This document shows, in pieces, positions 49,367 through 61,428 of a stretch of DNA of 64,000 nt. Every line of letters begins with the position of its first letter. Position 1 is the first letter of the stretch. The translations under genes and the position numbers were made by a program. Origin of the DNA: Mactra quadrangularis (Eukaryota; Mollusca; Bivalvia; Venerida; Mactridae); assembly GCA_025267735.1 (NCBI GenBank), contig CM046301.1, positions 65,553,872 through 65,617,871 of the forward strand, read 5' to 3'. Below the pieces are notes generated by a model. The model was not told where the DNA came from. It did no database searches and was given only the letters and a program-made list of their open reading frames with translations.

Positions 49367-52300
49367 ATGATAACAGAAGCTTTGAAGGACATACCTGGAT
49401 ACAAACCTATATTGAAAGCTGTTCTTCGACAACAAATTCAAGTTTTAGTGAGTCATTATTTTGCTTCGCTTCTTTCAAACCAATAAAAGCTTGCATTGAT
49501 GGCATGCATATAAATTTACTTCTTAATCTTAGCAATTGTTTTTGTTGTTGTCCGAAAAGACTTAAATTTATGTTGATTGAATAGTTTATGTACTAATATA
49601 GTATGTGTTATTTCAGAAAAAAATAAATCTGTCACAAAGAGTATTTTTATTTCGGGAATAGTAATTATGATAATATGAATTGGCTTATTATTGTTTCTTC
49701 TGTCTGTTATAGGTAGAGCAGCTGAGTGAACAAACTGGTGAAGAGACCGTAGTTCTGTCAGCAAATATATCCGAAGGTACATTGTCACATCTTGGTTCTG
49801 AATATGGAAAGGTTTTCTTGGAGGAGGAACAGGCTATTAAATCAAAATTTCTTGGATTTTGTTTAAAGAGTGAGTATTATACTAAATACTGAGGTACAAA
49901 AAAGCATAAGTAGTGAATACTTACTTTTCCATATGCCCTGCCCCCTCTGCCAGCACAAGGTGGTTGTAGCTACACAAACACACATCTTGACGTAACAAAG
50001 TAGACAGCAAAGAGAGTGAATCCGAGTGACCACGCAGCATATATATCTGTTGGTCACGTGACACACCCATGACAGGATAAAGTTGGGTAGCGCTGTATTC
50101 GGTTCTTTATCCCCGCCTAATCGTACCCTATAGGGCGAACACTAGTACTCACATTCTACTACAGTATCTTTTAAAAATTGAACCTTGTTTTTAGCTCACC
50201 TAAGCACAAGGTACAGCTTAAAATGAAAAGATTTTCCCAGCAAGCAAATGACGTCGTACGGACGTTAAATAAACGTTGGGTCCCAACGTCGGGTTGATGT
50301 CGCCCCATAGTTGGATTTGAAAGTTTTTTAGACGGTAGATTTCCGACGTCGTATTAACGTCTGACCCCAACGTCGTATCAACGTCGCCTCGTTGTTAGAT
50401 TTGAAAGTTTTTTAGACGGTAGGTTTCCGACGTCGTATTAACGTCTGACCCGACGTCGTATTAACCTACATCATATTAACGTCACCTCACAGTTGGATTT
50501 GAAAGTTTTTTAGACGGTAGATTTCCGACGTTGTATTAACGTCTGACCCTGACGTCGTATTAACGTCGCCTCGTTGTTAGATTTTAAAGTTTTTTAGACG
50601 GTAGATTTCCGACGTCGTATAAACGTCTGACCCCGACGTCGTATTAACGTCATCTCATTGTTGGATTTGAAAGTTTTTAGACGGTAGATTTCCAACGTCG
50701 AATTAACGTCTGACCCTGACGTCGTTTTAACGTCACCTCACAGTTGGATTTGAAAGTTTTTTAGACAGTAGATTTCCGTCGTCGAATTAACGTCTTACCC
50801 CGACGTCGTATTAATGTCGTATGTTGGTTGGATTTGACAGTTTTTTAGCCGTTGGATGACCAACGGATATACGACGTGGTACAATCAATATGTATCAAAG
50901 ATAAATCCATCCAAAATCAGACCTTAATAAAACAATTGCATGACAAGAATCTATATACACGTAAAAACAACACAAATTAGTTTACCATTGGTAATTTTAC
51001 TTTTAATTTTGTTTGATGGTAATAGGATAAAAAATAAAATCACAATGAATACGACATTAAAATATACAATTAAATGTTACAATTATACATATAAATGTTT
51101 CGAACTAAACATGGTGATTTTTTTAATTAATTCATCTCACATTCATAAGGCCACTACTTTTATATAAATTGGTTTACAAAACCGGCGACCGTAAATTTCG
51201 TGAAAATGGAAAAAAAATAAAATTGAGAAACACCAGTTTTTTTACTTTTTGTTGTTCCGACCGACCAAAAAAATCGACGAAAATGAAAAAAAAGAGACCG
51301 TTTGGGGGAAAAAACACTAACTCTATTTTGAGAGTAAACAAAATAATAAAATGCCACAGGAAAATGATCATCGAAACAAACATTTTTTCAAAGTCAATTT
51401 TTTGGCACTCGACCAAGAAGTTTTAGGGAGTAATTCAATAATTTGATGTCTAAATATCTACATTTATCACTATAACTTAACTAAAATTGTAACAAAACAG
51501 TCATGTTAACATACGTCATAAGCAATGATAAAGACACAAGCCTCTGTTCCTTTGTTCTTCTTAATCCTAGAAATTCTATCTAGTTTATATTTAATTACAA
51601 AATGAATACGTAAATGCAATGCATGTTAACCACTTTAACTTAAACTCAGAGTTTAACACATGATACACCTTAAATTGATTTAACATCAGACTCAGTTGAA
51701 CAGTGACGTAGACTTCGTGTCTGCATCAACTCTACACTGCTCTGGGTACGTGACGTCATATGTTCCCCTGCTGTGTTAACACTACTACTGATGACAAACA
51801 GGTAATTAAGACAGGGTAGAAGATTTCACATTCTACTGTAAATACACCAAAATACTCAAACAGTCTCATTTAAATTAAAGCTGTATTTTGCATAACACCA
51901 AAAGGTTAAGTCCATTTTCGTTTAAGGAGTGAGCAGATTCTAATTGCAATCTTCTGGATAACTTAGGTATATTAGCATGTTGCAGTTCTTTCTTGTTTAG
52001 TCTATAGCATAATTTGCCCAAATGACAAACCTGTATTTATGCACTCAAAAGTCAACAGATTTGGTCCATTATTATTTTATAGGGGTGCTGACTATAAAAT
52101 CCTCATTCATGATGACTTAAGTACTCTGAGTAGTTGTTTGTTGTAGAGTCAATCCCGTATTTCACAAATAATATTTTAACTTTATCTATACTCTAAAAAG
52201 TCAACAGGACTGGTCCATTAATATTTTACAGGGATGCTGGTACACATTTTGGATGACTTAATTATATTGAGCAGTTGTATGTTGTTGAGCCAATCTCTTT

Positions 52301-55300
52301 ATACAGCATGTTCAGTGACTTTTCTTAGAGTGGGTATTGTACCCACCAATGTTGAAAAATGTGGGTATGAGGAAATAAAAGTGGGTACACCAGTTTAAAA
52401 AAGTTTTTTTGACATCAGTACAAGATGATTTCTCCCCTATTCTCCGACGAGACAGTCGCGTTCGTCTTTAGATGATTCGTCCCAAAAACGAACATAGTCA
52501 TCTTTTACTTTACCCCCACATTAGTTTATGATAAACAGTCCAGTCGAACACAATATCATCGAATGGCGGTAGAAAATCGTGTAATGAATGTAGCCTCTTT
52601 TATTACTTTTGTAAGTGAATCTGGTGCTCGCGCTCGTGTGCAATACTAGTCGACAACAAATCACTAAAATTAGGTGATACTTCATCGTTCGTTCGCAAAT
52701 CTGATCGTATCATTAAAGTTAAGATAAACGCCTTTATAATTCGGCAATACAATCATTTAAATTCCTTTGTTTAGACATAATTATTGGTACAAATCATTGC
52801 GTCGTCAACGCTCTCTAGCAGAAAACTAGCGACGCCATGATTCTTTAATTGCGACGAAAACAAAAACAATCCGCTTAGCGTTGCTGACGTCATTTCGGAA
52901 AGGCTAAATGCCAGTAAAAACGTATTAAGCTTAACAGAGTTTACGTTCGTTACATATAGGTATATTTCGGTCCGCGTATTCGTACCCGGTAGGATACGAA
53001 TATTCGCGTGAATTTTACTTTTTTGGCGTGAAATACTCGGATTTTCGCGTGATTGAACATGCTGTTTATAATTTACCCAATAACATTGAGCCTTACTTAT
53101 ACACCAAAGTTAACAGGTTTGGTCCATGATGATGTTAGCAGAACTGATTCTAAATTTATACAGTAATCTTGGAAGTTTTAAATTGAATGTTCATATTGTA
53201 TGAACAGCAAATGTATAGATTAAATAGACAAATTTGCTTACATTCAAAATTTCTAATATTGTGAGTCTTGGAACTCGGGTGTCATTTTGTCAGCTGGACA
53301 ACAAGATTTGAGTAACAACATAGGCATTACCAATGTGTATGTAATTTTATACATGGGTCTGTTTGCCAAAAGAGCTGCCATTGATATAAAAAATTGTAGC
53401 AATATATTGAAAGGTAGTTATTGGTGATACATCAAAATATCAAGTCAGACAAGGAGTGTAATAGAAGCTGCTAGAACTCCAGTCATATTCTGTATGATGT
53501 CCCTTAATGATGTTAGGAGTGATGTTAAAAGTTGTTACAGACATAAAACAAACTAAAACAAACTGTAATTTCTTGTTTTTAATACTTAATAGAAAACATG
53601 AAAACTCAGATATGTAAAAAAGGATAAATACAACGCATGGATGTTAAATTAAACATCACCTTTATTTATTTTATAGCTTTATAAAATGCTAGATTGTAAC
53701 GATATTCCAAATTGGGAATCAATATAGGATTGCCTGTTAAGAATCAGTGATACATGGATATGGCCTTATTTCCCAACAATGACAGAAACTATAAAGTTAA
53801 TGTTTTTATATAAAAGTTGGCATTTTATAGTCTAAGTTTCATGCTTATACACATTCACTGACTGGTAATCTGGCTAGTGGAATCCATCTATCAGTCTGCT
53901 TTGGGAGTCTTTTACTTTGCTTAGTGCAGCCCACATATTGGCGCAACAGAATATTATCACCCTCGTAGGTACCCAATTACAACTGGGTGAAGTGAAGCAA
54001 TCATAGGTAAATTTCTTGCTCCAGGAAATAAGCAGTGCCCCTGGTGGAGTTCGAACCCAGGACCATAATCTCTAAGCGCACGTCCCTCTAAGCCACTGGT
54101 CTACTGCTCTGATGATATGATACCATTGGCATAACTGGACTCCTTTTTGTTAAATCCTACTGAGAACTATGAGCCCCACATATATTGACCCTCAAAAAAT
54201 ATAATTATATAAATGGCATTGTCCTGGTAACTGCCTTTCCACTGTACATTGAAACTCCTAAAAAATGGTCCTGACCTGGTTAAAATCAATGGAATTAATA
54301 GGCACATATCATAACAAGTTTAGTATTTTTTTCCGTAAAAGTAAGTTTTTGGCCTTTAAGTCTTACCTCATCAGGAAAGGTAGGGGAACCATCTGTTGCT
54401 ATACCCAAATACTATGTTTAAGAAACAAAATGATTTTTTTCCTTCTTTTTTTTTTTTTTTTTTTCGACCACCCAGTGGACCTTTTTCAGGACAATTTTTG
54501 TAAACCAAAAAATAAAAAAGGAGTGGCCTAATGTCTAATAAAAAACACGTTATCAACACTTGTTCTAAGATACTATATCTGTATTACTGGCCATTAAAAT
54601 CGTAGCTCAGACAGTACACTTATTAAAAATATTGAGTTAAGATTACATGAAATACTGAAATCTAAAATAGTACATCTCTGCTAGATACTAAGTCATATGT
54701 GCATACATGGAAATGAAAAAGTAGACAATATTGCTAAAGAATCTTTTAACCTTCAACCAGTAGATGTCAAGTTACCAAGTACCGCCTTCAAATGTTCAAT
54801 CAATACGTTAATTAAGTCAAAATGGCAAACAATGTGGATTAATGCTGTTCGTTTGTTTGTTTGTTTGGGTTTTACGGCGCACCAACACAGAAAGGTCATA
54901 TCGCGCCGAATACAATCAATGATACTATTAATTCAAACGAAATTAATAATGTAAAACTCTGTGTCTTATTATAAACATTTATTTCTTTCAAAAAGTTAAG
55001 TATCGCATATGATGATTCAGATTCAAAAAGTTCTTGAAGGGAGTTCACTTTGAAAAGTTTGTCACGAATGTATTTAAGATCCTGACAGTCAAGGTGAACG
55101 TGTTTTACATTGAAATGCTCGTCACATGGAATACATGTAGGTGCTTCCTCTCTTTTGAGAAGGTATGAATGTGTCAATCTGGTATGACCAATCCTACATC
55201 GCGTAATCACTATTGATCTCGGCGATTAAAAAATATTGATGACGAAGATGAACCAAAGACGGGCTTTATGTCATGTAACTTATTAAATACAGCATTGTTC

Positions 55301-58300
55301 CACATTGTTTGCCATTTTGACTTATCGAATTTATCGAACATTTGAAGTCGCTGCGTGGAATAATGCAATATGCAATAAGGTACATGACATAAAGCCAACC
55401 CTTGATTCATCTTCGTCAATTATATTTGCTAGTTGACGTGTGCCATAAAACCCCAAATAAACAAACAAACATACCATTGCTTAAAGCAAGTATGTACATA
55501 TCACAAAGGGCAGTGTGTAAAAGATTTCTTTTCTCCCACAAAAGTTAAATATATCATCAGAGTGGAGGATAAAATGTACATTCAACTTAGAAAAAAAATA
55601 CTTAAAGTGTTCTATAATAACAGGGGTGTAATTTCTAAAAATAATGATCCGGACAATCGTTCCTGAATGTTCGTGTAGATCATCTAAACACAGTAGTTTC
55701 CATTGACATAGACCTTGCCTAGTTCTGAAAATATAAGAAATTGGCTTACTAAAAAATAATAAGGGCAAACGGACCTCATGCCGCTTAATTAAAGAAAATG
55801 GTTGAGTTTTAGCAGTATCATTTCACTCAAAGTAAGTACTTATTGATTATTTTTCGAATGATATCTGCAAATTTCAACCATTTAAGCGGGATAATCTACT
55901 AAAACACAAATAAAACTAACGCATTTTTAAAGAAATGCCCTTTAATTTCTTAGCAATTTGACTTTTCTACGTCGAAAAACGCCAGTGCTATTAGCGCTTG
56001 GATAATTTTGTTTTCTATGTCCAACAAATCCAGTGCATTCAGCGCTTTGATCATTTATGTTGTCAAACCATACTTTCATGTCTCTTTTTGTCTTCGATAA
56101 ATAAGAAAATGGGTGCAGGGCTCGGCCGCGAGGGCGATTCGGGCGATAATGTCGCCTTGTGTGTTACCATTTCGCCCTATCAAAACATCAGGGAGAAGTC
56201 CACTTCGCCGAGTATTTCCGATTTCGGCGATTGAATAATATCGTGTCGACGTCAATTATTGATTACACTCAGCCTAGCTAACACCAACAGCAAATCAGAG
56301 CGTCGTTTCTCAACATCGAAAGTCGATTAGCCAATCAGGATCGACAGTACGTAATGGTCTAGCAGACTCCAGTATAACGTTGCCTTGGGCAGTTTTACGA
56401 CTGTGACTAGCATATTAAGTTTATGACACGTCGGCGAGGATTAAATAACACGCTTGACCCACTAATTGTACCCCTAAGTTAAACAATGCATTGTGCAGTC
56501 GGCCATGCGAAAGGGTAAAGGCTTGCGGAAGCGAGTTTTTCACATGTCCCCTTAACAATGCTGGCATACCATTTTCCCTCGTAAAATCGTTCTCCGCTTA
56601 TTTTATCAAAAAAAGTTTAATTTTAAGCAGTTTAGTAAAAAAACGACACATATAAAATGAACCTTTGTTCGAAAATACGTAAGTTCGATGGCGAGTGAAA
56701 ATGACATAAACTGTTACTAAAAATAGATTCGTTACGTCATGGACACTGTATCCACGCGCTCGCTATTGGTGATAATGGTAACCAGTTTACACACTAATCG
56801 ATTCCAGTTAATTAGCAAAGCAGTCAAATTTAAATTAACAAACAATTCCATTTGTCACACATTGGGGACGAAACGGATAAAGTTAATTTCAGTTGAAAGT
56901 CATTCTTTCACTATTGGTCGAATATTACGATTGTACACCATGTAATGATATATTGTGGCTATCAAATGCAGAACTTATAACCCCGTTCATTTCATAATGA
57001 TTTCTTAATTACATAATTGATCAGATCGTATATTTGACCTGAAAAATAGCGATGTACGCGTAAAACATTCGTCCTCGATAATTTTCGTACCCGGGTCCGA
57101 TCGTTAATTTTTTTGAGTGAAAAAAAGTAAAGAAATATAAATTAAATCCATCATATGACCACTAATATTCTTTCATTGATAAATACTTAATTGTAGCAGT
57201 GAAGACTGATACCCTGAAAAACTTATTAGGTAAAATTACATTTTAATCTTTGAAATGATTTCAATACAATTATAAGCTAATGAAGCCACTGAAAGATGCT
57301 TTCATTTGCATAGTGCAAAAAGATTAAATGAATTCAAGATACAATTAATAATAAGTCACATAAATTTATTACTTTGACCAGCATATAATAAACAATATAC
57401 AGGAAAATAAATACATCAGCAAATATATTGTGCTCACTAGGTTATAATTCAATGAAATTTGGTGTTCTAGAAGAACAAAAGTATTTCAAACTAATGATTG
57501 CTGTTATAAACTGTTACTTTTGAGATCGGATGCGCGCGGAAACTTCTCTTACGAACGGTTCCACTTCTCCCTAACTTAGTTGGAGGGAGAAGTCACTTCT
57601 CCCTAAAATTTTACCCCAGGATGAGCCCTGTGGGTGGGTGCGCTCAAAGCTTCATGTTGGCATACAGCGTCGTGCCATAAATGATCAACTTTTTAATTGC
57701 GTCAACAAACGTACACAAGACATGAAACTCAACAAACACATAAAACTCGCTTACCTCATCAATTACGATCCATTGAAGTTTGTTCTCGTTGCTTCTTAAT
57801 GAATTTATCATGCAAGGTCACGAATTGTTTTCAACACCTTCTGGATCTCGTCAACTCTTAGTCAAGACATTTCTTGAAACGATGCTTTCCAAGTCTTTAA
57901 AACATCCCTGACAAGCTGATTACTTTTAATTCCTTTTGGTATCACTAGAAATGTCTTTGCGTGATGAATAATTTAACCCCCCGTTAAATATCAACCTTCT
58001 AGAAAAAGCGACCACGCTACACAGAAGTTCTACGCTTATGATTCAGGAAAGTTTAAATGAAATGACGTCATGATAGTGAAAATCAATACAGAGTAAAAGC
58101 GCGCGTGGTATCGACGTGGCGTTTTGCTTATTAAGGATTTTTCTCATTTATTCACTTTTCTTCATAAAATACATGAAAATAGTTGTTTATGTTTCGGACA
58201 GCACAAAATAGTTTATTTATCATTTATATAAATATTTTTAAACCGTCAACTAAATTCAAACGTCAAAACAACGTCGCTTTCCGACGTTGGATCGATGTCA

Positions 58301-60481
58301 TGATTTAGACGTTAGGTTAACGTTAATTCTGATTACCTTTATAAGCTGATCAATCACATTACATAAAACAAAACATTGTACGATTATATCTACAAATATA
58401 ACATATGAAAATTTATAAAACCACCAAACCCAACGTCGACACGACGTCGACTATTGACGTTGGGACGACATCGTGTTTCAGACGTCGAGTTGCCGTTGGA
58501 TTGTGGTTTGCATTGTCGTGACGGAAATCCAATGTACAAATGACGTTGTATCGACGTAGATTCGTGACGTCGGGACAACATCGTGTTTCAGATTCGGGTT
58601 GACGTTGAATTGTGGTTTGCGTCGTCGTGACGGGATTCCAACATTTAAATGACGTTGTAGCGACATCGATTCGTGAGGTTGGGATGACATCATATTTCAG
58701 AGGTCGAGCTGACGTTGAATTGTGGTTTGCATTGTCGTGACGGAAATCCAATGTACAAATGACGTTGTATCGACGTAGATTTGTGACGTCGGGACGACAT
58801 CGTGTTTCAGACGTCGGGTTGACGTTGAATTGTGGTTTGCGTTGTCGTGATGGGATTCCAACATTTAAATAACGTTGTAGCGACGTCGATTCGTGACGTT
58901 AGGACGACATCGTATATCAGACGTCGGGCTGACGTCGGATTGTGGTTTGCGTTGTCGTGACGGAAATCCAATGTTTAAATGACGTTGTAGCGACGTCGAT
59001 TCGTAACGTCGGGACGACATCGTGTTTAGACGTAGGATTGACGTTGGATTGTGGTTTGCGACGTCGCGACGTAAATCCAACATTTAATTGATGTCGTAGT
59101 GACGTCACGTGTTTGCTGGGTTATGTCAGAAGCCCTAAGGATCTAGTTTTCATGTGAGTGGTCTAGGGTCATAGACACCCTCATGTTTATAATGCAATTT
59201 CAAATTGCTAAACATTTTTACCTTGTAATTGAATATGTAGTTACACACAATGCTGTGATGATAAATAGTCTCTCGTGCTATGCTTGTTTCTTATTTATAC
59301 TTGTAGGAAATTTAAACAAGACTTCAGATGGTTCTCAAAATGCTCCTGGAAGAAGCAAGATAGATTCACCAGTTTCTCAACTAAAAAGAAAGACTCCTCC
59401 TGTAGATGGATTGGCATCAGTATCCTCTAAAGTACCAAAGATATGTGAAGAAAATTCTAACAGCACTTTTCTATCAGATCCAAATTTAATGAAACATTTA
59501 CCGGACTTGAGTAGAGCCAATTCTAACTATGTTCAAAAGTTAAACCAAACAGTTGGACAAGAAGTGATGAAGGATTCCAACTTTGACTTTTATGGTAATT
59601 TCCCACCAGAGTTAAATTTGAATTCTGTCACTGAACCTGACACGCAGAAAAGTGGTTCTTATGTTGACATGAGCATAGTGAAAGTTGAAAAACAATCAGA
59701 AATACATGATGGAGAAAATTGTAGACCTACTGACTCTAATATTAACAAGTTTGATTTGTCTCAGAATATACCTCAGTATGGTTATACATCCATATGGAAT
59801 AAGACATTCCCTGCCGTAGGGTCTAATAGCTGCCAAGATTCTAATCAATCAAATAATTCAATGAATTCTTTCACTCATGGACAGTATCCTTCAGATTGGT
59901 CAGATCCTAATAACCCCAATAATCTATTACCTCCACGCAAAGAATATAAGTGTGAGTTTTGTGACAAAGTGTTCCGTGAAAAAACTAACTTGAGAGTTCA
60001 TGTGCGTACACACACCGGCGAGAAACCTTTTAAATGTTTCCTCTGTGGCAAAGAGTTTGCTCACAGTTCTAATATGAAACAACATGAAAGGGGCGTTCAT
60101 AAACTACCTCCAACTGTACCTCAGTACAAACAGCAATTCTACACTGGACTTTCTAAAATGTATGAAATAGCAAAACACTCGGAGAATCCAGCTAGTGAGA
60201 ACCAAATGCCATATTATCAAAATATGCCCAATTCTCATGTTACTGGTGCCGAAGGGAAATTTCATCAAAGCACTGAAGATAAAGAATATCTGATGAGAGA
60301 GTCTCAAGCTGTGTTCCCGACTAATGGAGACAATGGATTTATTGATAGAATAAAATCAGAGCCTGATGAGACTGATCATTTTGATGATGTATCTAATCAT
60401 TGTAAAGAAGTTGACAATGATTTAATGAATGGAGAAACGGATGATATGGAGAATAAATCTGAAAATGATGATATACTTTAA
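49367..60481 (+). CDS. Two-finger C2H2 zinc-finger protein, complete model, three coding exons
   Basis: Family not recognised beyond the fingers; probably a nuclear DNA-binding regulator. Coding exons: 49367-49447, 49713-49869, 59307-60481, giving 1413 nt and 470 aa. Introns have GT/AG ends and phases 0 and 1. Residues 1-80 form a compact helical-looking N-terminus (YKPILKAVLRQQIQVLVEQL, EEQAIKSKFLGFCLK). A Ser/Asn-rich linker follows with a basic patch (QLKRK, candidate nuclear signal). Finger 1 uses C295, C298, H311, H315; finger 2 uses C323, C326, H339, H344, joined by the canonical TGEKPFK linker. The C-tail is acidic. Two psi-K-x-E sumoylation-type sites are visible (VKVE before the fingers, IKSE after). 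Intron 2 is 9.4 kb, nearly all transposon. The ATG is the first in exon 1 that stays in frame across the splice; 5' UTR and upstream exons are undetermined. Confidence 0.85.
50285..50880 (+). repeat. 84-bp tandem array, about seven units
   Basis: The anchor GAAAGTTTTTTAGACGGTAG recurs at about 50320, 50404, 50502, 50586, 50670, 50754 and 50836. Units contain CCGACGTCGTATTAACGTCT. CpG-dense compared with its surroundings. Confidence 0.85.
52304..53064. mobile_element. hAT-like element with 6-bp target duplication TTTATA
   Basis: Ends CAGCATGTTCA / TGAACATGCTG (exact) between TTTATA (52298-52303) and TTTATA (53065-53070). Hairpin-forming GTGGGTATTGTACCCAC at the left and TTCGTACCCGGTAGGATACGAA at the right. 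Confidence 0.85.
53826..54118 (-). mobile_element. tRNA-derived SINE, reverse copy
   Basis: Reverse complement of the SINE at 11078-11395: GAGCAGTAGACCAGTGG head, GTTCGAACTCC B-box-like, GTACCTACGAGGGTGAT body, ATGAAACTTAGACTATAAAA 3' end. Confidence 0.85.
54420..54470. repeat. Poly-T tract
   Basis: A run of about 20 T within a T-rich stretch (54427-54466), at the edge of otherwise unremarkable sequence. Confidence 0.6.
54690..55472. mobile_element. LINE 3' fragments, an inverted copy interrupting a forward one
   Basis: 54690-54845 (+) encodes the RNase H end GNEKVDNIAKESFN and KSKWQTMW. 54846-55330 (-) encodes NKLHDIKPVFGSSSSS, CRIGHTRLTHSYLLK, CIPCDEHFNVKHVHLDC, and a 3' UTR/tail ending ACGGCGCACC... 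GTTTGTTTG when read on +. 55340-55472 (+) continues the forward copy (AATAAGGTACATGACATAAA) to its AAACAAACAAAC tail. All frames are broken. Confidence 0.8.
56116..57630. mobile_element. hAT-like element with 6-bp target duplication TGGGTG
   Basis: Ends CAGGGCTC / GAGCCCTG between TGGGTG (56110-56115) and TGGGTG (57631-57636). Hairpin sequence ACTTCTCCCTAACTTAGTTG / GGAGGGAGAAGT lies near the right end; GCGAGGGCGATTCGGGCGAT at the left. No transposase frame. Confidence 0.8.
58430..59110. repeat. ~109-bp tandem array, about six units
   Basis: The anchor GAATTGTGGTTTGCGTTGTC recurs every 109 bp or so (about 58502, 58611, 58721, 58830, 58939, 59049). Units alternate two versions (ATGTACAAATGACG and CATTTAAATGACG). 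All minus-strand reading frames here are repeat artefacts. Confidence 0.85.
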
Positions 60482-60543
60482 CAGTTCATGTCATCTGTAC
60501 TTTCTGAGACCAAAAATATTTCTGTGTTCAGGGCAGCAGTCTG

Positions 60544-60549
60544 AATAAA
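60544..60549 (+). terminator. Candidate polyadenylation signal of the zinc-finger gene
   Basis: AATAAA lies about 63 bp after the stop codon of the zinc-finger gene. Confidence 0.45.
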
Positions 60550-60900
60550 AATAGGTAGGGGCCAATAGTCTTCTCGTCGATATGCCTTAATTCAATTTTG
60601 AACTTTTTTAAAAACATAGGATTTTTGTGTTGGAAAAAATCACGCACAAAAATCTAGGGTCATCAAGAATTGCTAGATATGGTCAGGTTGCTCTAAAGAC
60701 ATGATTATATAGGCCTAATCACTTGTACTTACATTTAAGCAGCCTGTGAATTAGCAGTTGTCCTAAACAACCTTTTTCAGTTTGGACTATCAAACATATC
60801 TTTTACAAAATTTAGGCTGCTAGCAAGTAAGAAAGCCTTTTCCAGACAATCACTTTGTTTCAAAGACTGTTAATGTTATGAAGAGGTATATAGAATTATC

Positions 60901-61210
60901 ATGTTATCATATACACGTGGGAAGTTACTTGTATTATTTAAGTACCTTTTCTTTAGAAGAATTTTGTGTAACAAATCAATCATTCATTTCTTGGATGCCA
61001 CAAAACTTATATTTTATTTCCTGTATTTTATTTCATTTTGTTTTTTCCTGAAGGATGTATTCTCAGATGAAGTTGTCCTTGCCACTCATTCTGTGCTAGG
61101 ATGTTTATTCTTGGCCTTTAAACACCTGTATGTCTTACAATACAATTACTTTGTATGAAATGGTTGACATAAAAATGTCAGTACTGATTGTTGATGCTTT
61201 TCTAGCAAGT
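60901..61210. other. Unannotated sequence downstream of the zinc-finger gene
   Basis: A short open frame exists here, but it is hydrophobic and T-rich and has no recognisable homology or splice context. Treated as non-coding. Confidence 0.4.
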
Positions 61211-61428
61211 GTTGTTGAATTGTATTCAACTGTCAGTGGTGCATAATGATACATTAACCCTGCTTATTTAAATACTCACTGCAGTACTGCTGTGCTCATA
61301 ATCAATAAAAATAGATACATGTACTTGTATTTATGTACAGGGATTATCAAACAAATGTAGGCCTTTAGTATTTAAGTCAGCTGGGTTAATTTATGGGCCA
61401 CTGACAACTTGAATAGAATTTAAAAATG
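61211..61428. mobile_element. MITE of the TCAACTGTCAGTGG family, copy 4
   Basis: Left TTGTATTCAACTGTCAGTGG, right GGGCCACTGACAACTTGAAT. Subterminal TTATTTAAATACTCACTG and GTATTTAAGTCAGCTGGG are inverted. Confidence 0.7.

Larger units (their letters stand above)
50236..59120. mobile_element. 8.9-kb inverted-repeat element filling intron 2 of the zinc-finger gene
   Basis: Ends CCCAGCAAGCAAATGACGTC (left) and, inverted at the right, CCCAGCAAACACGTGACGTC. Next to each end is an ACGTC/ACGTTG-rich tandem array with a different period (84 bp left, about 109 bp right). The middle is AT-rich, lacks a recognisable transposase and holds nested elements (52304-53064, 53826-54118, 54690-55472, 56116-57630). 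The target duplication is not clear: TT on both sides only. Superfamily not assigned. Confidence 0.7.

Noticed and set aside
50285..50880. Possible CRISPR-like array
   Set aside because: The 84-bp units are repeats throughout without unique spacers, in an animal intron.
51169..51426. Lys-rich open frame of 85 codons and two overlapping antisense frames
   Set aside because: Low-complexity A/T-rich sequence open on both strands; no motif. Possibly part of another repeat, not supported as a gene.
54265..54559. Open frames containing poly-Phe or poly-Lys
   Set aside because: Created by the poly-T tract at about 54430-54465.
56101..56234. Short frame with apparently non-random text (GLGREGDSGDNVALCVTISP) that could be a captured exon
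   Set aside because: It coincides with the left end of a 6-bp-duplication element; no splice sites and no recognisable homology.
58390..59108. Several Arg-rich minus-strand frames (SRRRKPQSNVNPTS-like)
   Set aside because: They arise from the ACGTC-rich 109-bp array in different frames; same text in every unit, no start or splice context.
59183..59306. Upstream ATG extension of the large zinc-finger frame
   Set aside because: The extra 41 codons are hydrophobic intronic sequence. A good acceptor at 59306 joins in frame to the two upstream exons.
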